From NCBI GenBank assembly GCA_010909165.1, contig MU008166.1, positions 186,001 to 250,000 on the forward strand: a DNA stretch of 64,000 nt, written 5' to 3'. A model generated the notes under the pieces. The model was not told where the DNA came from, did no database searches, and saw nothing but the letters and a program-made list of their open reading frames with translations. Position numbers and translations under genes: made by a program. This document shows positions 44,335 to 56,732 of the stretch, piece by piece. The DNA is from Anthoceros angustus (lineage: Eukaryota > Streptophyta > Anthocerotopsida > Anthocerotales > Anthocerotaceae). Each line of letters opens with the position of its first letter. The stretch's first letter is position 1.

Positions 44335-47300
44335 TGTGGAAGACCACATGTGAACTAACCCCGCCTCAAGTGTCGTGGTGAACGATTTTTTGTTTTGTGT
44401 GTTAGAATAGCAGTGCTTTGAGAATCGTCCGAGTCGTCTTTTATACGGAATGGTCCTTGGCCCTTGGAGATAATAATAATTTCGATCCTTAGGTTTGACC
44501 CCGAGGGGGTAGAAATAGAGTCCTTGGGTATTGGGAATTTTAGAATAAAAGGTGTCTATATATGCTAGGGATGCTCACAATATGCCACGCTTGTGTAGTG
44601 GGGGGTGGTGGCTAGTTCCACCACGGGCCGAACGGACGCATGCACTGTGGGAATTTACAACCCTAGTGGCGGAGGGACTACCATACCGGAGCAATCGGGA
44701 GAAGGGCACACCCAAAGACCGCGAGGTCGCGACTTTCCGTGAGGGGCAGCGGAGCTGCAAGAGGGGCGCGCGCTGCACAACGACGCCAGCCAAATCACCG
44801 CCTCGCGGAGGAAAGGCGCACGATCAGGCGGAGCGGGCGGAGGAGAGAAATCACCGCAAGTTCGCGAGGAGGCGTGGAAGGAGCGCCGAGGGCGGCTCGA
44901 TTTTTTCTCTCGACCGTGGATCTGGGTAGTCGAGGTTTTGTTTTGGGAGACAACGAGAAGGAGATGGCGCCCGAGCGGCCGAAATCACTCACGCGGCCCA
45001 ACATGGACCATCGGAAAGTGAGAGCCGGCACGGGCGTGAGCCGGGTCCAAGTTCATGGAGAAGAAATGGTGCTACGACCGCATTGGTGCAAGAGTGCGCC
45101 CGCAATTAAGGACCAAGTCGCAAGAGGGTGACGCGAGGAAAAGGCCGCAGAATCGGATTTGGCCTCTTCGAAAGGTATGGGCGAAGCATCGAGGATGGGA
45201 GCTTGGTGATTGACCCCAAATAAAGAAGACTTTGAAAGCCGCAGCGCCGCGCCATGAAGCCTGGGAAGTGAGAGTGAACAATGGTGGGTGACTCGCCAAC
45301 TCGTTCGCACCGTGGGATTGGCCAAATGGATTTTGTGTTCCTGTAACCTAAGCCGGATCATATGGCGGATCACTTCTTGGTTTTTCTTCACGAGGTGGTC
45401 AAGGGTACACAAATTGATTGGGGAGGATGATTTTCAAAGAGCGTGAGGAGAAGGCGAATTTACTCTTCTTCCCTCGGCCCTCCTTGATTTCGCCTTTTCT
45501 CGATTCATGTATTTCATTCCGGTGTTTAACGAGTTGAAGTCGGTCCGCCTGCATGGTTGGAAGCCGGCCAGGAACTCAAGGTAGAAGAGGAGGAATTGAA
45601 GGAGGATTCGCAAGGATTCCAGAGCTTGGGAGTGCGCTCGAAGGTTCTAAGAGGGAGGGGAAGTTTCAAGGGTAAGAAGCGGCGGGGCGACGAACGGGAT
45701 CGGCGAAGAAGGGAGGGCAGCAGAGGAGGAACCCACAGCCACACCTGTGGTCACTGTGTCAAGACCAGCAGAACGCGGGTAAGGAGGAAAAGTAAAGGGA
45801 AATGGTAAGTTGCTCCCTGTGGGATGAATCGCCGCTAGGGGAGAATGAAGGGAGAAGAGGCGCAACCAACCCCTAGGAGAGGAGGGGTTAACTTCACCGA
45901 GACCGCAACGAGCTCCGGACATTTTGGCGACATTTCACCGAACCCTACGAGGTGGGGATAGGAGACACCGCCGACACGAATTGTTGTGGAGGCGGATGGG
46001 CAAGGGACAGCCCAATTTGGGATTTGGTGGTTTGACTGCCATGGCATGACGCAGCGGATCTCCTCGATCAAGCCATGGCTCTCACTTGGCCGACAACAGG
46101 AGAAGTTGCTCAAGGAGAAGTTGGAGAGCCCGAAGGCGAGAGCAAGGCGGCCGAGGAGCGCAGACGGAGGCGGCCTTATGCAAGGCATGTGAGCTTAAGG
46201 CATGTCCACTCGCAGAAGCTTTAGTAAATCAGTCAAGGGGCGCATGCTACAATTGAAGAGCTTGATGCGAGTCCAGGAGCAGTGGGCGATGGCGCCTTGG
46301 AGAAATTCAAGAATCATGAGAGGTACAAGCGGAAAGAGACGGGCTAGAGTCAAGAGAGAGGTGGCCAAACCAAGAAAGGCCGAGCAACACCACCGGAGCC
46401 AAACAACCACCGTGGGGAAGAACCACCACGGTGGCTAAACCAGCCACCGTGGAACGGGAACCGAGGTGGGGAAGTCACCGACGGAGTGTCGCAGATGGAG
46501 GGACAGATCCCCGGAGAATCAAGCGGCCTGTGATTGTCCACGGAGGAGAGGGTAAGGACCAGATCGAAGGGCGACAGTTACGTCCGGATGAGGATGCTCA
46601 TGTCCTCGGCTTCGCCGCATGGTGAGCGTGCTCACGTGTATGTGGTTGTTGGGACAGGAGGGGCGTAAACCATCGGGTCAGACATCTTGACCGCCAGCGC
46701 TACTGGTTCCTTCGAGTGGCGCCTATCCTCCGCAAGTGGTGCCGAGATGAGCGAGGCGCAGCGAGCATGGAGGGAGATCCCGGAGAATCAACGCAGCCGC
46801 CTGTGATTGTCCACGGAGGAGAGGGTAAGGACCTCAGATAAGGGGCGACAGTTACGCGGCCCCGGATGAGGATGCTCATGTCCGGCCGCCGCATGGTGAG
46901 CGTGCTCACTCTAAACGTATGTGGTTGTTGGGACAGAGGGGCGTAAACCACCGGTCAGACATCTTGACCGCCAGCGCTACTGCTGGTTCCTTCGTAGGAG
47001 CGGGCGCCTATCCTCCGCAAGTGGTGCCGGAAGAGATGAGCGAGGCGCAGCGAGCATGGAGGGAGGAGCACAGTATGGTTGTCCAAATGAGGAGGAGCGG
47101 ACAATGGACATAGAGGTCACAGGCGCCAGCCCGCTGGAAGGCGCGAGGGAAATTCAAAGGAGAGCGAGGTGGAGGTTGTGGGGAAAATCGCTCGGATCGA
47201 GTCAAGAGCGAGAGGGGTCCCCATGGGCAGGGCAGGGCAATCGCGGAGCAGCGGGCTGATTTTAGGAGAGTCGCGATAGCCTAGGACCGGGTTTTTCGCG

Positions 47301-48196
47301 AGAGGATAGGGAGTTCCATCACCAGAGTTGTTGCTTAGATTGGTAAGGCGCCGTGGTAGGAGCTACAATTTTAGACACTAAAGAGAAGTGAGTCGTGTTG
47401 GACCACCCAGATGTATAAGAGACCCTGGGTGTCTCTCAAGGCATTTATTTCGTGTGAACTTCCGCATATCGAACCGAGGTTGATTGGAGACGTCGTCAAG
47501 ATCAAACGGGTTCGCGCACCGCCTCGTCAAGAAGACCGGAAGATCTCGGATGGTCGAGAGCGGAGTGGCCAAGCTCCACGCCCGTAACGGAAGCGCGCGC
47601 CGAAAAGAGGTAGGAGTGCGGACGGCCGAGGCGGAATCCGGAAGGCGAATCGCCCAAGCACCGACCGGGTTTTCCCGATCCTCTTTCCAACCGCTGCCAC
47701 TGTGTGTGTTCATTCCATGAGAGGGGTCCGTGGCCAAGGAGGGGTCCGTGTGGCCAAGGGAAAGGGGTCTGTGGCCCGTGAGACGAGGGAGAGTTCATTG
47801 GGAAGGGAAAGGTCCGGGTAGTTGTGCTACCGAGGGATTGTGAGAGTGCGAGGGAAAATCGGAAACGCGAGGGGAGTGGAAGCGGTAGGATCGCAAATTC
47901 CTAAGGTGAGGCGATATAGGTGTCCGAGCCCCCTAGGTCCGTGTTAGAGAAGTCGTGACAGACTCCGCGAAGGGCGCGCTGTGGCCCGCCATGTGGCCGA
48001 ACTGCCACCGCGGTGGCCGAGTCCACCACTGGTGGGTTTGGGCAGGTGGAGAAGGTGAGCGAGCGTAAGGTGTCTAGAATCCATAGATTTAGCACACCTT
48101 GACACAACACCATTCCCTTGGGATCGAATCCTAGGACTATAACGACATAGAGGGTAAATGTGGCCTCTTTGCCTTCGATGCAAAACCCATTCCACA
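44335..48196 (+). repeat. right LTR of Gypsy B (3.86 kb)
   Basis: Starts TGTGGAAGACCACATG and ends with CCACA. It contains the TATA box (about 44,553), the accessory-ORF text (45,250-45,535) and coiled-coil text (46,090-46,190). A roughly 275-bp block is duplicated (about 46,505-46,780 and 46,781-47,050). Confidence 0.85.
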
Positions 48197-49140
48197 GTGA
48201 GATCACCCCATCTTTGTCTGCAAGGGATTGTGAACTAAATGGAGAAATCATGTGTGCATGAAGAAAGCTTAGTTGCCGATGTGCAAAGGAAGAAGTGAGG
48301 AGAGAACCTTGCAAGAGGAAGCTACATGTGCTAACATTTTCAAGGGTTCCGCTGAGGAAGAAGAGGTAGTTGTCTAAGAGGAGGAGAAGGTTGTGCTCAC
48401 GACAACAAGAGGAAGGAAGTTGTTGCCGAGGAGTTGCCGATCAAGGGTGAGGGTCAAGAATTGAGCCGGTTAGTAATTTCAAGGTACATCTTCCGCTCTC
48501 GCAAGAGGAGGACTTTTTCTGGATTGTCGAGCTCTTCTAGCTTGATTTTGTCGTCATAGAGGAGGAAGGCAAGAGGGTGAGATTTGGCAAGGGAGAAGTT
48601 GGGGTATGAAATCTAATGGCGGCCACAAGGTCTTGATCGAATTATTGCCCAACTTGCTGCCCTTTCAACCTTGCTTGTTAGGAGGATCGAGGCGCTTGTG
48701 TGCCCAAGTCCGTATAGTACATCCCGCTTGCGCAGATTTGTTTACGCCAATATTGCAGGAATTGCTGGGAGGTGTGCCCATAGTTTTGTGGACGCCCTTG
48801 ACCATGATAGGAGGAAGCAGAGGTGGTGGGAGTCCCACCCCACAACACCAGCAAGATGTGTGAGATTTGGGGAGAAGAAACGAGATCACATGTTGGTCCT
48901 GAGAACTCAAGGAAGAGGGGGAGTCTTTGTATGATTATGTAGAGGGATTTATGGTTACTTCAAGAGAGTACCACCACGTCCGCTAAGGAGTGACCTTTTC
49001 CGATAAAAGTTCGAGAAGTTCGAGGGAATGTATGATGCTATAGAAGACGAGAGCTAGAGTCCGTAAGGTAGCAAGGATTTCTAAGTACCTAGGTGTAGAG
49101 GAGATGGTAGAGTTGAAGAAGCGGGGAGCAACATATGAAT
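48197..49140 (+). pseudogene. Gypsy A gag continuation
   Basis: After element B, + readings such as LRTQ followed in the next frame by ESLYDYVEGFM (about 48,920) resemble the retrotransposon Gag domain (ESLxDYVxRF), with KYLGVEEMVELKKR at about 49,092. Several frame changes occur and no zinc knuckle was identified. Confidence 0.45.
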
Positions 49141-50939
49141 GAAGTTATTTTCGACGAAACGGAAAACGACTTGAGGCCAGATGACCGATTTCGACGAGGA
49201 GTTGGTTGCCACGGCCCGGTCAAGGGGAGGACGTGAGCATGTTGTAGACAGCCTAAGAATTGATCAGCAAGACTTGTTGCCAGCAGAGAGGCCAAATGAG
49301 CAAGAAGGGAGTTGCAGGTGAAGAGTTGCAGGACAACTGGAACCGAGAGAGGATAAGAGGGCGCCAGCATGGGCACGAGGAGGAGGCTGAAATGATCCTC
49401 AAGGGTGAGCAGTGAGGGCTGCAAGTGGAGGCCATCACGATGGCAAAGAAAGAAGCAAAACGACATGAGAGCACCGCTTTTGAAAGAACAGGAAGGCGCC
49501 CACTTGGCGAGGTGGGGCCAGGGCGCCATGAGGCCGCGAGGAGGAGAAGGCCCTAGGGAGGTGGACACGCCAGAGGGCGAAGGAGGAGATGCGCTTCATG
49601 AAAAGTTTGAGCGTAAACCGCAGAGGGAGAGGCGATCCGGGCAATCACTCAAAATTCGACCATGGAGGTGCAGCAAGGCGAGGAGGTCGCCATGGGAGCG
49701 CGATCTGACCTGGACATGAGGCTAGGCCAACAAGAAGGGAGGAAATCGGAACTTGGTTGGAAGGGAGCACAACCGACCGCAAGCTAAAACTTGCAGATTG
49801 GCTGGTGGAGGAAACGGTTTTGTGAATGAGGTTGAGCATGCCGTCAGCAACAACGCCGGGTTTGCTGGTAAGCGAGCTAGCAAGAGACCACAACGATGGT
49901 GGCAAGGATGATGGAGAAATTGCGAAGAAATCACAATTTGGAGGAAGGAGAAGTGGCACACAAAATGGTGAGGTGGCCGAGGAGTCGCGCCAGAGCGGAG
50001 CGAGGATGGCTCTATGGTGATGTGTATGAAGGAGGATTGTGGAGAAATCACACCTCAAGATATGCTTGCGTGGAATTGCAAGAAGGAGCCGACCAATTCA
50101 CGGTCGATTGCGGAAATTGCTGTCAGGAAACTGCAGCAACGTAAGGAGATCGCTGCTAGAGCGCGATCTAGGGCTAGACATGAGTCTAGAAGGTCGGGAG
50201 ATGGTGTACCAGCGATGATGCTGTCCACGACTGCAGTACGGATGCCCGCAGATCGACGCGGTGGAGAAGCTAGTTTTGTGAGCCGAGTTGAAGGCGGGGT
50301 TGTGGCCACAGCACCAACATCCACCGTGAACAAGCTAGATGGAAACAAGGGCGTGGCTGAGGTCAAGAGCAAGTCTTGATGCTGGAAAGCCAAGGATCCG
50401 TGAAGGGAGTTTTGTGCTGAGATGCCGCAACCTAATGAATTGGGGATTCGAGCGAGGAGAAAGGGTGAGCAGTCAAGAGGGCTGCAAGTGGAGGCCACGG
50501 TTGGCAAAGGGAGAAGAGAAAACGGAGAAATCGGAGGGACTCCCACACATGGCGGTGTGGCGCGAGATGATGGAGCCTCGAGTAGGGACGGCTCGAGGAT
50601 GGTGTGCATGGAAAGGAGCGTGAAGAAACCGCGATCCAAGGGAGCTTGCAGAAAACCGCAGAAAAGGAATTGGCGAATTCATGGGCGGCCAAGGAAGCCA
50701 CTTTTGTGGAGGTACGGCATGTCGAGAGTATTGTCGAGGAGCGAGCTAGCTCGGGCCAGAGCCTAAGGTTATCATGGTGACCACCGCTGCAAGAAGAGCA
50801 AGTTGACGCAGCGTGATACCGCAGCCGATGCAAGGAGCGCCCCACGGTCATAATGTACATGGCGCCAGCCCCCGTCCGTTGGGCGAGGTAGCAGGAAGTG
50901 GCGAAAAGTGCATGGGAAGAGGAGGTTAGAACGTGAAGG
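49141..50939 (+). other. Gypsy A internal filler with degenerate repeats, no pol domain
   Basis: Phrases such as gggctgcaagtggaggcca occur near 49,417 and 50,480, and gcgcgatct-type phrases near 49,698 and 50,161, so the stretch contains a degenerate repeat of about 1.06 kb. Open frames on + (50,014-50,379) and - (50,055-50,639) have no recognised domain. RT and protease, expected here in an autonomous Gypsy, were not found. Confidence 0.45.
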
Positions 50940-51190
50940 ACTCATGTCCACGTTATTGAATGGTGAGGTATGAAATTTCTTGGAGCAGGAATCATGCGGA
51001 TAGTTTGTCTAGGGAAGGGCGTGCGCCTTTCTCCCTAGAGCTGCCTTATTGTCTAAGAGATGGGGTCTTATACAAGCTTGGTTTGGATGAGAAGATCCGA
51101 CGTTGTTTGAAGGGAAGGAAGCTTCTTCAAAGAAGCTGCATGCGTAAGAGGTTGGAGGCCATTATTCAGTGTAAATCATGGTGAAGAAGA
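50940..51190 (+). pseudogene. Gypsy A RNase H end and integrase zinc-binding segment
   Basis: The + frame (50,960-51,184) reads HADSLSREGR, the DSLSR block between RNase H and integrase, then LPYCLRDGVLYKLGLDEKIRR, matching the start of the Gypsy integrase zinc-binding domain. The HHCC ligands are not completed because the sequence then jumps to the integrase C-terminal text, indicating deletion of the core. Confidence 0.65.
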
Positions 51191-51664
51191 TCTTAGATGC
51201 AGCATTGTGGGCTTACAGAAAGCGGAGAAAGTGACTACCAAGAAGACTCATATTATTTAACGAATGATGCCCATTGAATTTGAGGTACCTACCTATAGAA
51301 TCATGGAGGATGAGCGATAATCGAGAGGAGTCGTGAAGTTAGACTAGAGTCTTTCATAGAGCATGAGGAACGTAGGGAAGAGGCTTTAGAAGAAACCCAA
51401 ATTGGAGCTTAGAAAGGAGAGGCATGATGGGAATTAAGGAAGCAAGAGGCTATCATGGCCGGGATTTGGTTCTTCTATATGATGGTCGCTTACATGGATT
51501 TCCTGGAAGTTTAGGACCGTATGTGGTGGTGGCAGTATGAGAATGGATCCGCAAACACGCAGGATGGGGATTTGCCGCCAACTAGAGTGAATGGGTGGAA
51601 GGTTAAGAAGTACCTTCACTGAGATTCGTTGTTTGCGAGGACGCAAACAGTGAGGAGGGGAGTA
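51191..51664 (+). pseudogene. Gypsy A integrase C-terminal segment
   Basis: KAEKVTTKKTH, then, across a frame change, MPIEFEVPTYRIMEDE and a LEETQIGA tail, correspond to the EKVTTQK...PIEF segment of element B. A polypurine stretch gaggagggga occurs just before the right LTR at 51,665. Confidence 0.6.
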
Positions 51665-54600
51665 TGTGGAATGCAAAAGTTTGGGCAACTGTTTAAGTGA
51701 GTTGTTTTGAACAGTCCAATTCTTTTGATAGAAATGGTTTGGTGGAAACATGCGAGAAATGTTTTTGTTCGATTGAAGCCGGAGTCAGAGGATGCACCGG
51801 GAAGGCAGAGAGGATACTTAGGGAAAAGAAACGGATCAAATGACCTTCTAGTGAGGAGGGTAGGAGACATATGTGAACGGGGAGATGTCCCACTGCTAGG
51901 AGGTATCCTACCACCGAGAAACTCCTACCACGGTAGGCTAAGTGGAGAGAACTCCTACCCCATAGGTATGGGTAGGAGAATGTCCCACCACCGTAGGTAA
52001 GCGGCCCAGCTGCTTTTGATGACCCACAGGAGTAGCTCCTACCACGGTAGGAAAGGGTGAAGGCAATTAAGCCAAGGAAGTAGCTTGAGGTTGCCGCAGC
52101 AATGCTGATAGGCTTGCAGGCAAAGGCCCCGATTATTGACCACCACCAAGTTTGAGGGAAGGCAAAGTAATTTGCCACATGTGTGGAAGAAGTGAGACAT
52201 GGTGTGCTCTATTGAGATTTTGCAGAAGGAGGACTGCTAGGTAGAGATGTGTGGCAAGGGTTGCTGGAAGATGGGCCAAGTGCCCGTAATGGTGGAATTG
52301 TGCGGATCTGCAGGGCTCTAGGTTGGGAGCTCATGCGAGAGAGGAGCAGAATTGGTGCAAGGATGGGAGCGAGGAGCTCATGTTGAGGTGAGCAGCCACA
52401 AGGGTTGCAAGAGGAGGCCATGGCGGTGCCGAGGCACATGGAAGTGCTCAATGGAGTCACGATGTGAGGATGGCGGTGTTGAACTAGGAAAGGCCGTGGT
52501 AGAGCACTCACGGCAGCTGAATTTGTAGTGGGCTGCAAGATGGAGGTGTGGCCAAACCATAGGAAGGCGCGTGTGCGCAACATGGTGAAGGGATCACAAC
52601 GGGTGTGCATCATGACGGCGGAATTTGCGCTGCAAGTCAAAGTGAAGGGAGGCCTGTGGTGGCGAGGAGAAATGGGTAGCAAGGAGGGTTGATACGAGAT
52701 GTTGTTGAGGTGTGAGGAGTTCACCGGGAATAAGTCATTTATTCAGTTGAGTGTTATGCACAAGCCAATTGGTGTGTTGGACAATGAAGTGTAAGAACTC
52801 CAGAGTTAAGCGTCCTAGGGGTGGATCAAGAGGAGATGGGGTGCCTTTTGTGTGAGGTGTTTCAACTTATTATATTTGCGTGGTCACATGAGAGCCCTAC
52901 GAGGGGTAGGTGTAGGTGATAGTTGGCACAAGAATGGAGGGGCCCCTACATGGCCAGCCGAGGAGGTGTCAGTGGTACGTAGGGTGAGGGTAGCTACGAA
53001 GATGGTACGAGGATGGTAGTGGAGGGTGCACGAGGGGAATGTAGGGTAGCGTGGCAGTAGTGGTGAGGTAGTGACGAGGCATGGCACTCACGTAGGGAGG
53101 AGGTGCACCTACGGAGGGAGGTGCACCAGGGAGCAGAAGGGAGGTGCACTATGTATGTATGTATGTATGTATGTATTCATGTATTCAGTATTCATGTAAT
53201 GATATGGGCAGGGCATGTCCATAAGTAGACTTCCCTACCGAGGTAGGGAACAAGGTAGGGAACAAGTAGGGAACAAGTAGGGCAGAGATGCGGTAGGATG
53301 TGGGGTAGCAGGCCCCTGGGCATTAGTTAGGTAGGTAGATAGGTAGGATGAGAGTGTCTCCCACCGTAGGGAGTGGTGAGGTCTCCCAGTAGGGAGAGGT
53401 CTCCCTACGATAAGTGGAGAGGTCTACTAGGAGTGGAGAGGATTCGGAAAGTGTGCGACAACATGGAGGGAAGCAAGATTTGGCATTGTGTACAAACCTA
53501 GGAAGTAATAATAAAACATAAATATGTGGGTAGGTAGTGTGGGTGTGGCCATGCAAGCGGGTGTGGAGTGGCACCTAGGAAGCTGCGAGGAATTGCACTA
53601 AGAGCTGGCATGCAAAGGAAAGCTAGACAAGGACTTGGAGAACGCGGTGCCCATGTGTGTGCAAGGAGAAGGAGGTGTGCGTGCAAGGAGTTGTGTGTGA
53701 AGGGATTTGAAGCACAATCTGAAGAGGGCAGGGAGCTGAATTTGTGCCTAGGACCTTGCAAGTGAGGGATTTGGCATAAGGAGTTGTCTGAGGGCATCAA
53801 GTTTGAGCTAGGTGGGACCGTGGAGTGAAGAGGAAGTAAGTGGCTGAAGTTGCTCTCTTGGTGGATTTTGTGGCAAGTGAAGAAACTCGCAATTGTGTGT
53901 AGACCCGAGGTGACAACTAGGTGGAAACAAGGTGGGGGGTGCCTAAGCTTGTTTGTGCGCTTATTTTGAAGGGTGCAAGATGGTGAAAGCGCTTGCACCT
54001 AAGAAGGGCGTTGGGAGCCGTGGAGAAGAGGAACTTGAGGAACTGGAGAATAGGGATGCAAGGAGATCCTGTGGGCCAGCCCAACACATCCGATGTGTAT
54101 GGAAGGCCGAGAGGATGACTTGGAGGAGGAAGAGGAAGGCATGGAGCAAGATCCGCCACGGGAGACCTTGCAAAGGGGAGAGTGTGGAGGCGGTAGGGCC
54201 ATAAGAAGGTTGACCCTCCGTAGGTGTAGAGGGTGGCCCTACATCCGTAGGGATCACCGGCGCGCAGCATCTAGAGGTAATTGAAGGGGTTGGTGGTAGC
54301 TTGGAGTGTGGGCTCATTGCTTGGGGAGACTTTCTTTAGAGGAGGACAGTATTAATGCTTGTCAACCCAAAGAGGGTGTGTGTTGACTAGCTAGATAGGA
54401 ATGTTGACAGAGCCATTAAGGCTCACATAGGTGAATTTGCTAGAATAGAATTTTACCCAAGATGCTTGGATGTCGAACTTAAAGTCCGACAGGATACACT
54501 AGAATAAGGAGTGAGGCGGGCGGAGGGCGCCTGTGGAGGTCAGTATGTGAGGACCTCCCTATAAAAGGAGGAAGCAAGATTGGGACAAGATACAAAATAG

Positions 54601-56727
54601 GAAGTAATAATAAAACATAAATATGTGGGTAGGTGTAGGGTGTGGCCATGCAAGCGGGTGTAGGGAGTGGCACCTAGGAAGCATGAGGAATTGGAAGAGC
54701 TTGTGCATGCAAAGGAATGCAAAGGAAAGCTAGAGCAAGGACTTGGTGAGAACGCGTGCCTGTGTGTGCAAGGAGAAGGAGGTGTGCGTGCATAAGGAGT
54801 TGTGTGAAGGGATTTGAAGCACAATCTGAAGAGGGCAAGGCTGAATTTTGTGCCTAGGACCTTGCAAGTGAGGGATTTGGGCATAAGGAGTTGTATGTTG
54901 TGAGGACATCAAGTTTGAGCTAGGTGGGACCGTGGAGTGAAGAGGAAGTAAGTGGAAAAGGGCAAGTGTTCTCTTGGTGGATTTTGTGGCGAGTGAAGAA
55001 ATCTAAATTGTGTGTAGACACCGAGGTGACAACTAGGTGGAAACAAGGTGGGGTGTGCCCAAGCTTGTCTTGGTGCGCTTATTTTGAAGGCAAGATGGTG
55101 AAAGCGCCGCACCTAAGAAGGGCAAGGGTTGCTAGGGAGCCAGGAGAAGAGGAACTTGAGGAATTGGAGAATAGGGATGCAAGGACCGATCTGGTGGACA
55201 GCCCAACACATCCGGCTATATGGAAGGCCAGAGGATGACTCGGAGGAGGAAGAGGAAGGCATGGAGCAAGATCCGCCACGGGAGACCTTCTTGCAAAGGA
55301 GAGCGTGGAGGCGGTAGGGCCATAAGAAGTGACCCCACGTCCGTAGGAGGTGTAGAGGGTGGCCCTACATCCGTAGGATCACCGGCGCGACGCATCTAGA
55401 GGTAATTGAAGAGGTTGGTGGTAGCTTGGAGCGTGGGGCTCATTGCTTGGGGAGACTTTCTCTTTAGAGGAGGACAGTATTAATGCTTGTCAACCCAAGA
55501 GGGTGTGTTGACTAGCTAGATAGGAATGTTGACAGAGCCATTAAGGCTCACATAGGTAGAATTTGCTAGAATAGAATTTTACCCAAGATGCTTGGATGTC
55601 GAACTTAAAGTCGTAGGATACACTAAAATAAGGAGTGAGGCAGCAAGAGGGCGCGCTGTGGGAGGTCAGATGTGAGGACCTCCCTAAAAGGAGGGAGCTT
55701 GTGAAGTAAAATTATCGTCTTGCGCCCACCGCGAGTCCTTTGCTCCTTGTGAAGGAAGTTCGTGCCTGCAAGCTAACGAAGGCCGTAGAGAGGGAGTTTG
55801 GTCGGAGTTTGGCGGAGCTCGCCTGCGGCGCCTCGCAGTTGCTCCCTGTGAATGGTTGCCGTGAAATTGCTTTGCTTTGGGTGTGTGCGATGCCCAAGGA
55901 ACTCTCGGCTTGAGGGTAGACTACAGGAAAGACTCGGAGGTTCTCGTCTGCAAACTCATAGCAACCCCGCCCAAGGAAGAACTTGTTGTAGGCACTCCTG
56001 TGCGCCAGCTGTAAGGGCGAGCTAGGCTGAGCTTGAAGTAAGGTTAGATTAGGAGGATGAGGAGTTGAGTTGAGGTGAGTGTTGAGGAGAATGTGGAGCG
56101 AATGTTGAGTAGAGGAGTAGGTAGAGATTAGGAGTAAGAAGAAGGCCCAAGTCGAGCCTATGAGGGGGTCCCAACCGCACCAAACCGAGACCGGAAGCCG
56201 GGCTAAGGTCTCAAAATCACGGGTGGAGAAGTCGCTACACGTCAGAGGGGGTCCCGGCGAGACGGTGGACCTACCAGGGGCGGGACCCACGATCGAGGAT
56301 GTCGCAGGTCCAGGAGTGGTGATTACCTGAGCGCGGAGTGGCGGCCGCCGAGTTGGTGGTTGAGGATGCCAATTGTGGGAAGGCGGCGGGAAAGGAATAG
56401 TGGAAGATCACGGGTGGTGAAGTCGCTAAACGTAGGGGGTCCCTACGCGTGTAGCACGACCACGCAGAGGGTGTGGACCCACAATGAGGGTGTCGCAGGT
56501 AGAGGCGCAGAATTTACGCAAAGGCAGCGGTGTAGCCGCTGAGAGGAGCGTGAGAGGGCGCCTTGCTTGTTTAGAAGGCCGAGGTAGTGTAGTTGTAGGT
56601 AGCATCGATTTCAAGATCCGACTGTTCCACAAGTCTCATGGGACGAAACCCAACGTACGAAACGACAGTGGGATAAGTGTGGCCACTAGAGGGTGAATCT
56701 CGGAAGCCCCGGGATTTTGCCACCACA
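51665..56727 (+). repeat. right LTR of Gypsy A (5.06 kb)
   Basis: Starts TGTGGAATGCAAAAG and ends in CACA at 56,727. It contains the CCTAC/GTAGG palindromes (51,885-52,055), the (TATG)n run, the acidic open frames (about 54,010-54,170 and 55,130-55,310), and a roughly 1.1 kb duplication (53,465-54,565 and 54,566-55,690). Confidence 0.88.
54560..54566 (+). promoter_or_regulatory. TATA box in right LTR A (tataaaa)
   Basis: Sits in cctccctataaaaggagg, in the duplicated block. The sister copy at about 55,685 reads cctaaaagg. It matches the left-LTR site at 30,269. Confidence 0.6.
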
Positions 56728-56732
56728 GAAGG
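56728..56732 (+). repeat. target-site duplication, right (gaagg)
   Basis: Identical to 24,045-24,049. Confidence 0.9.

Larger units (their letters stand above)
32356..48196 (+). mobile_element. Ty3/Gypsy element B, nested in A
   Basis: Left LTR 32,356-37,132 and right LTR 44,335-48,196 both start TGTGGAAGACCACATG and end with a CCACA terminus. Internal region 37,133-42,972 holds gag with zinc knuckle, aspartic protease, reverse transcriptase, RNase H and integrase in Gypsy order. A 1.36 kb duplication at the 3' end repeats the last internal segment and the first part of the LTR. No matching 5-bp target duplication was found (ggaga left, gtgag right). All pol domains are present but frameshifted. 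Confidence 0.88.
24050..56727 (+). mobile_element. Ty3/Gypsy element A, with element B nested inside
   Basis: Left LTR 24,050-31,326 and right LTR 51,665-56,727 both start TGTGGAATGCAAAAG and end CCACCACA or its variant. They are flanked by the identical 5-bp duplication gaagg. The primer-binding region follows the left LTR, and a polypurine stretch gaggagggga precedes the right LTR. Internal sequence is 31,327-32,355 plus 48,197-51,664, split by element B. Only gag-like, RNase H end, integrase zinc-binding and integrase C-terminal segments are recognised, so A lacks RT and the integrase core (defective or non-autonomous). Without B the element is about 16.8 kb. Confidence 0.88.
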
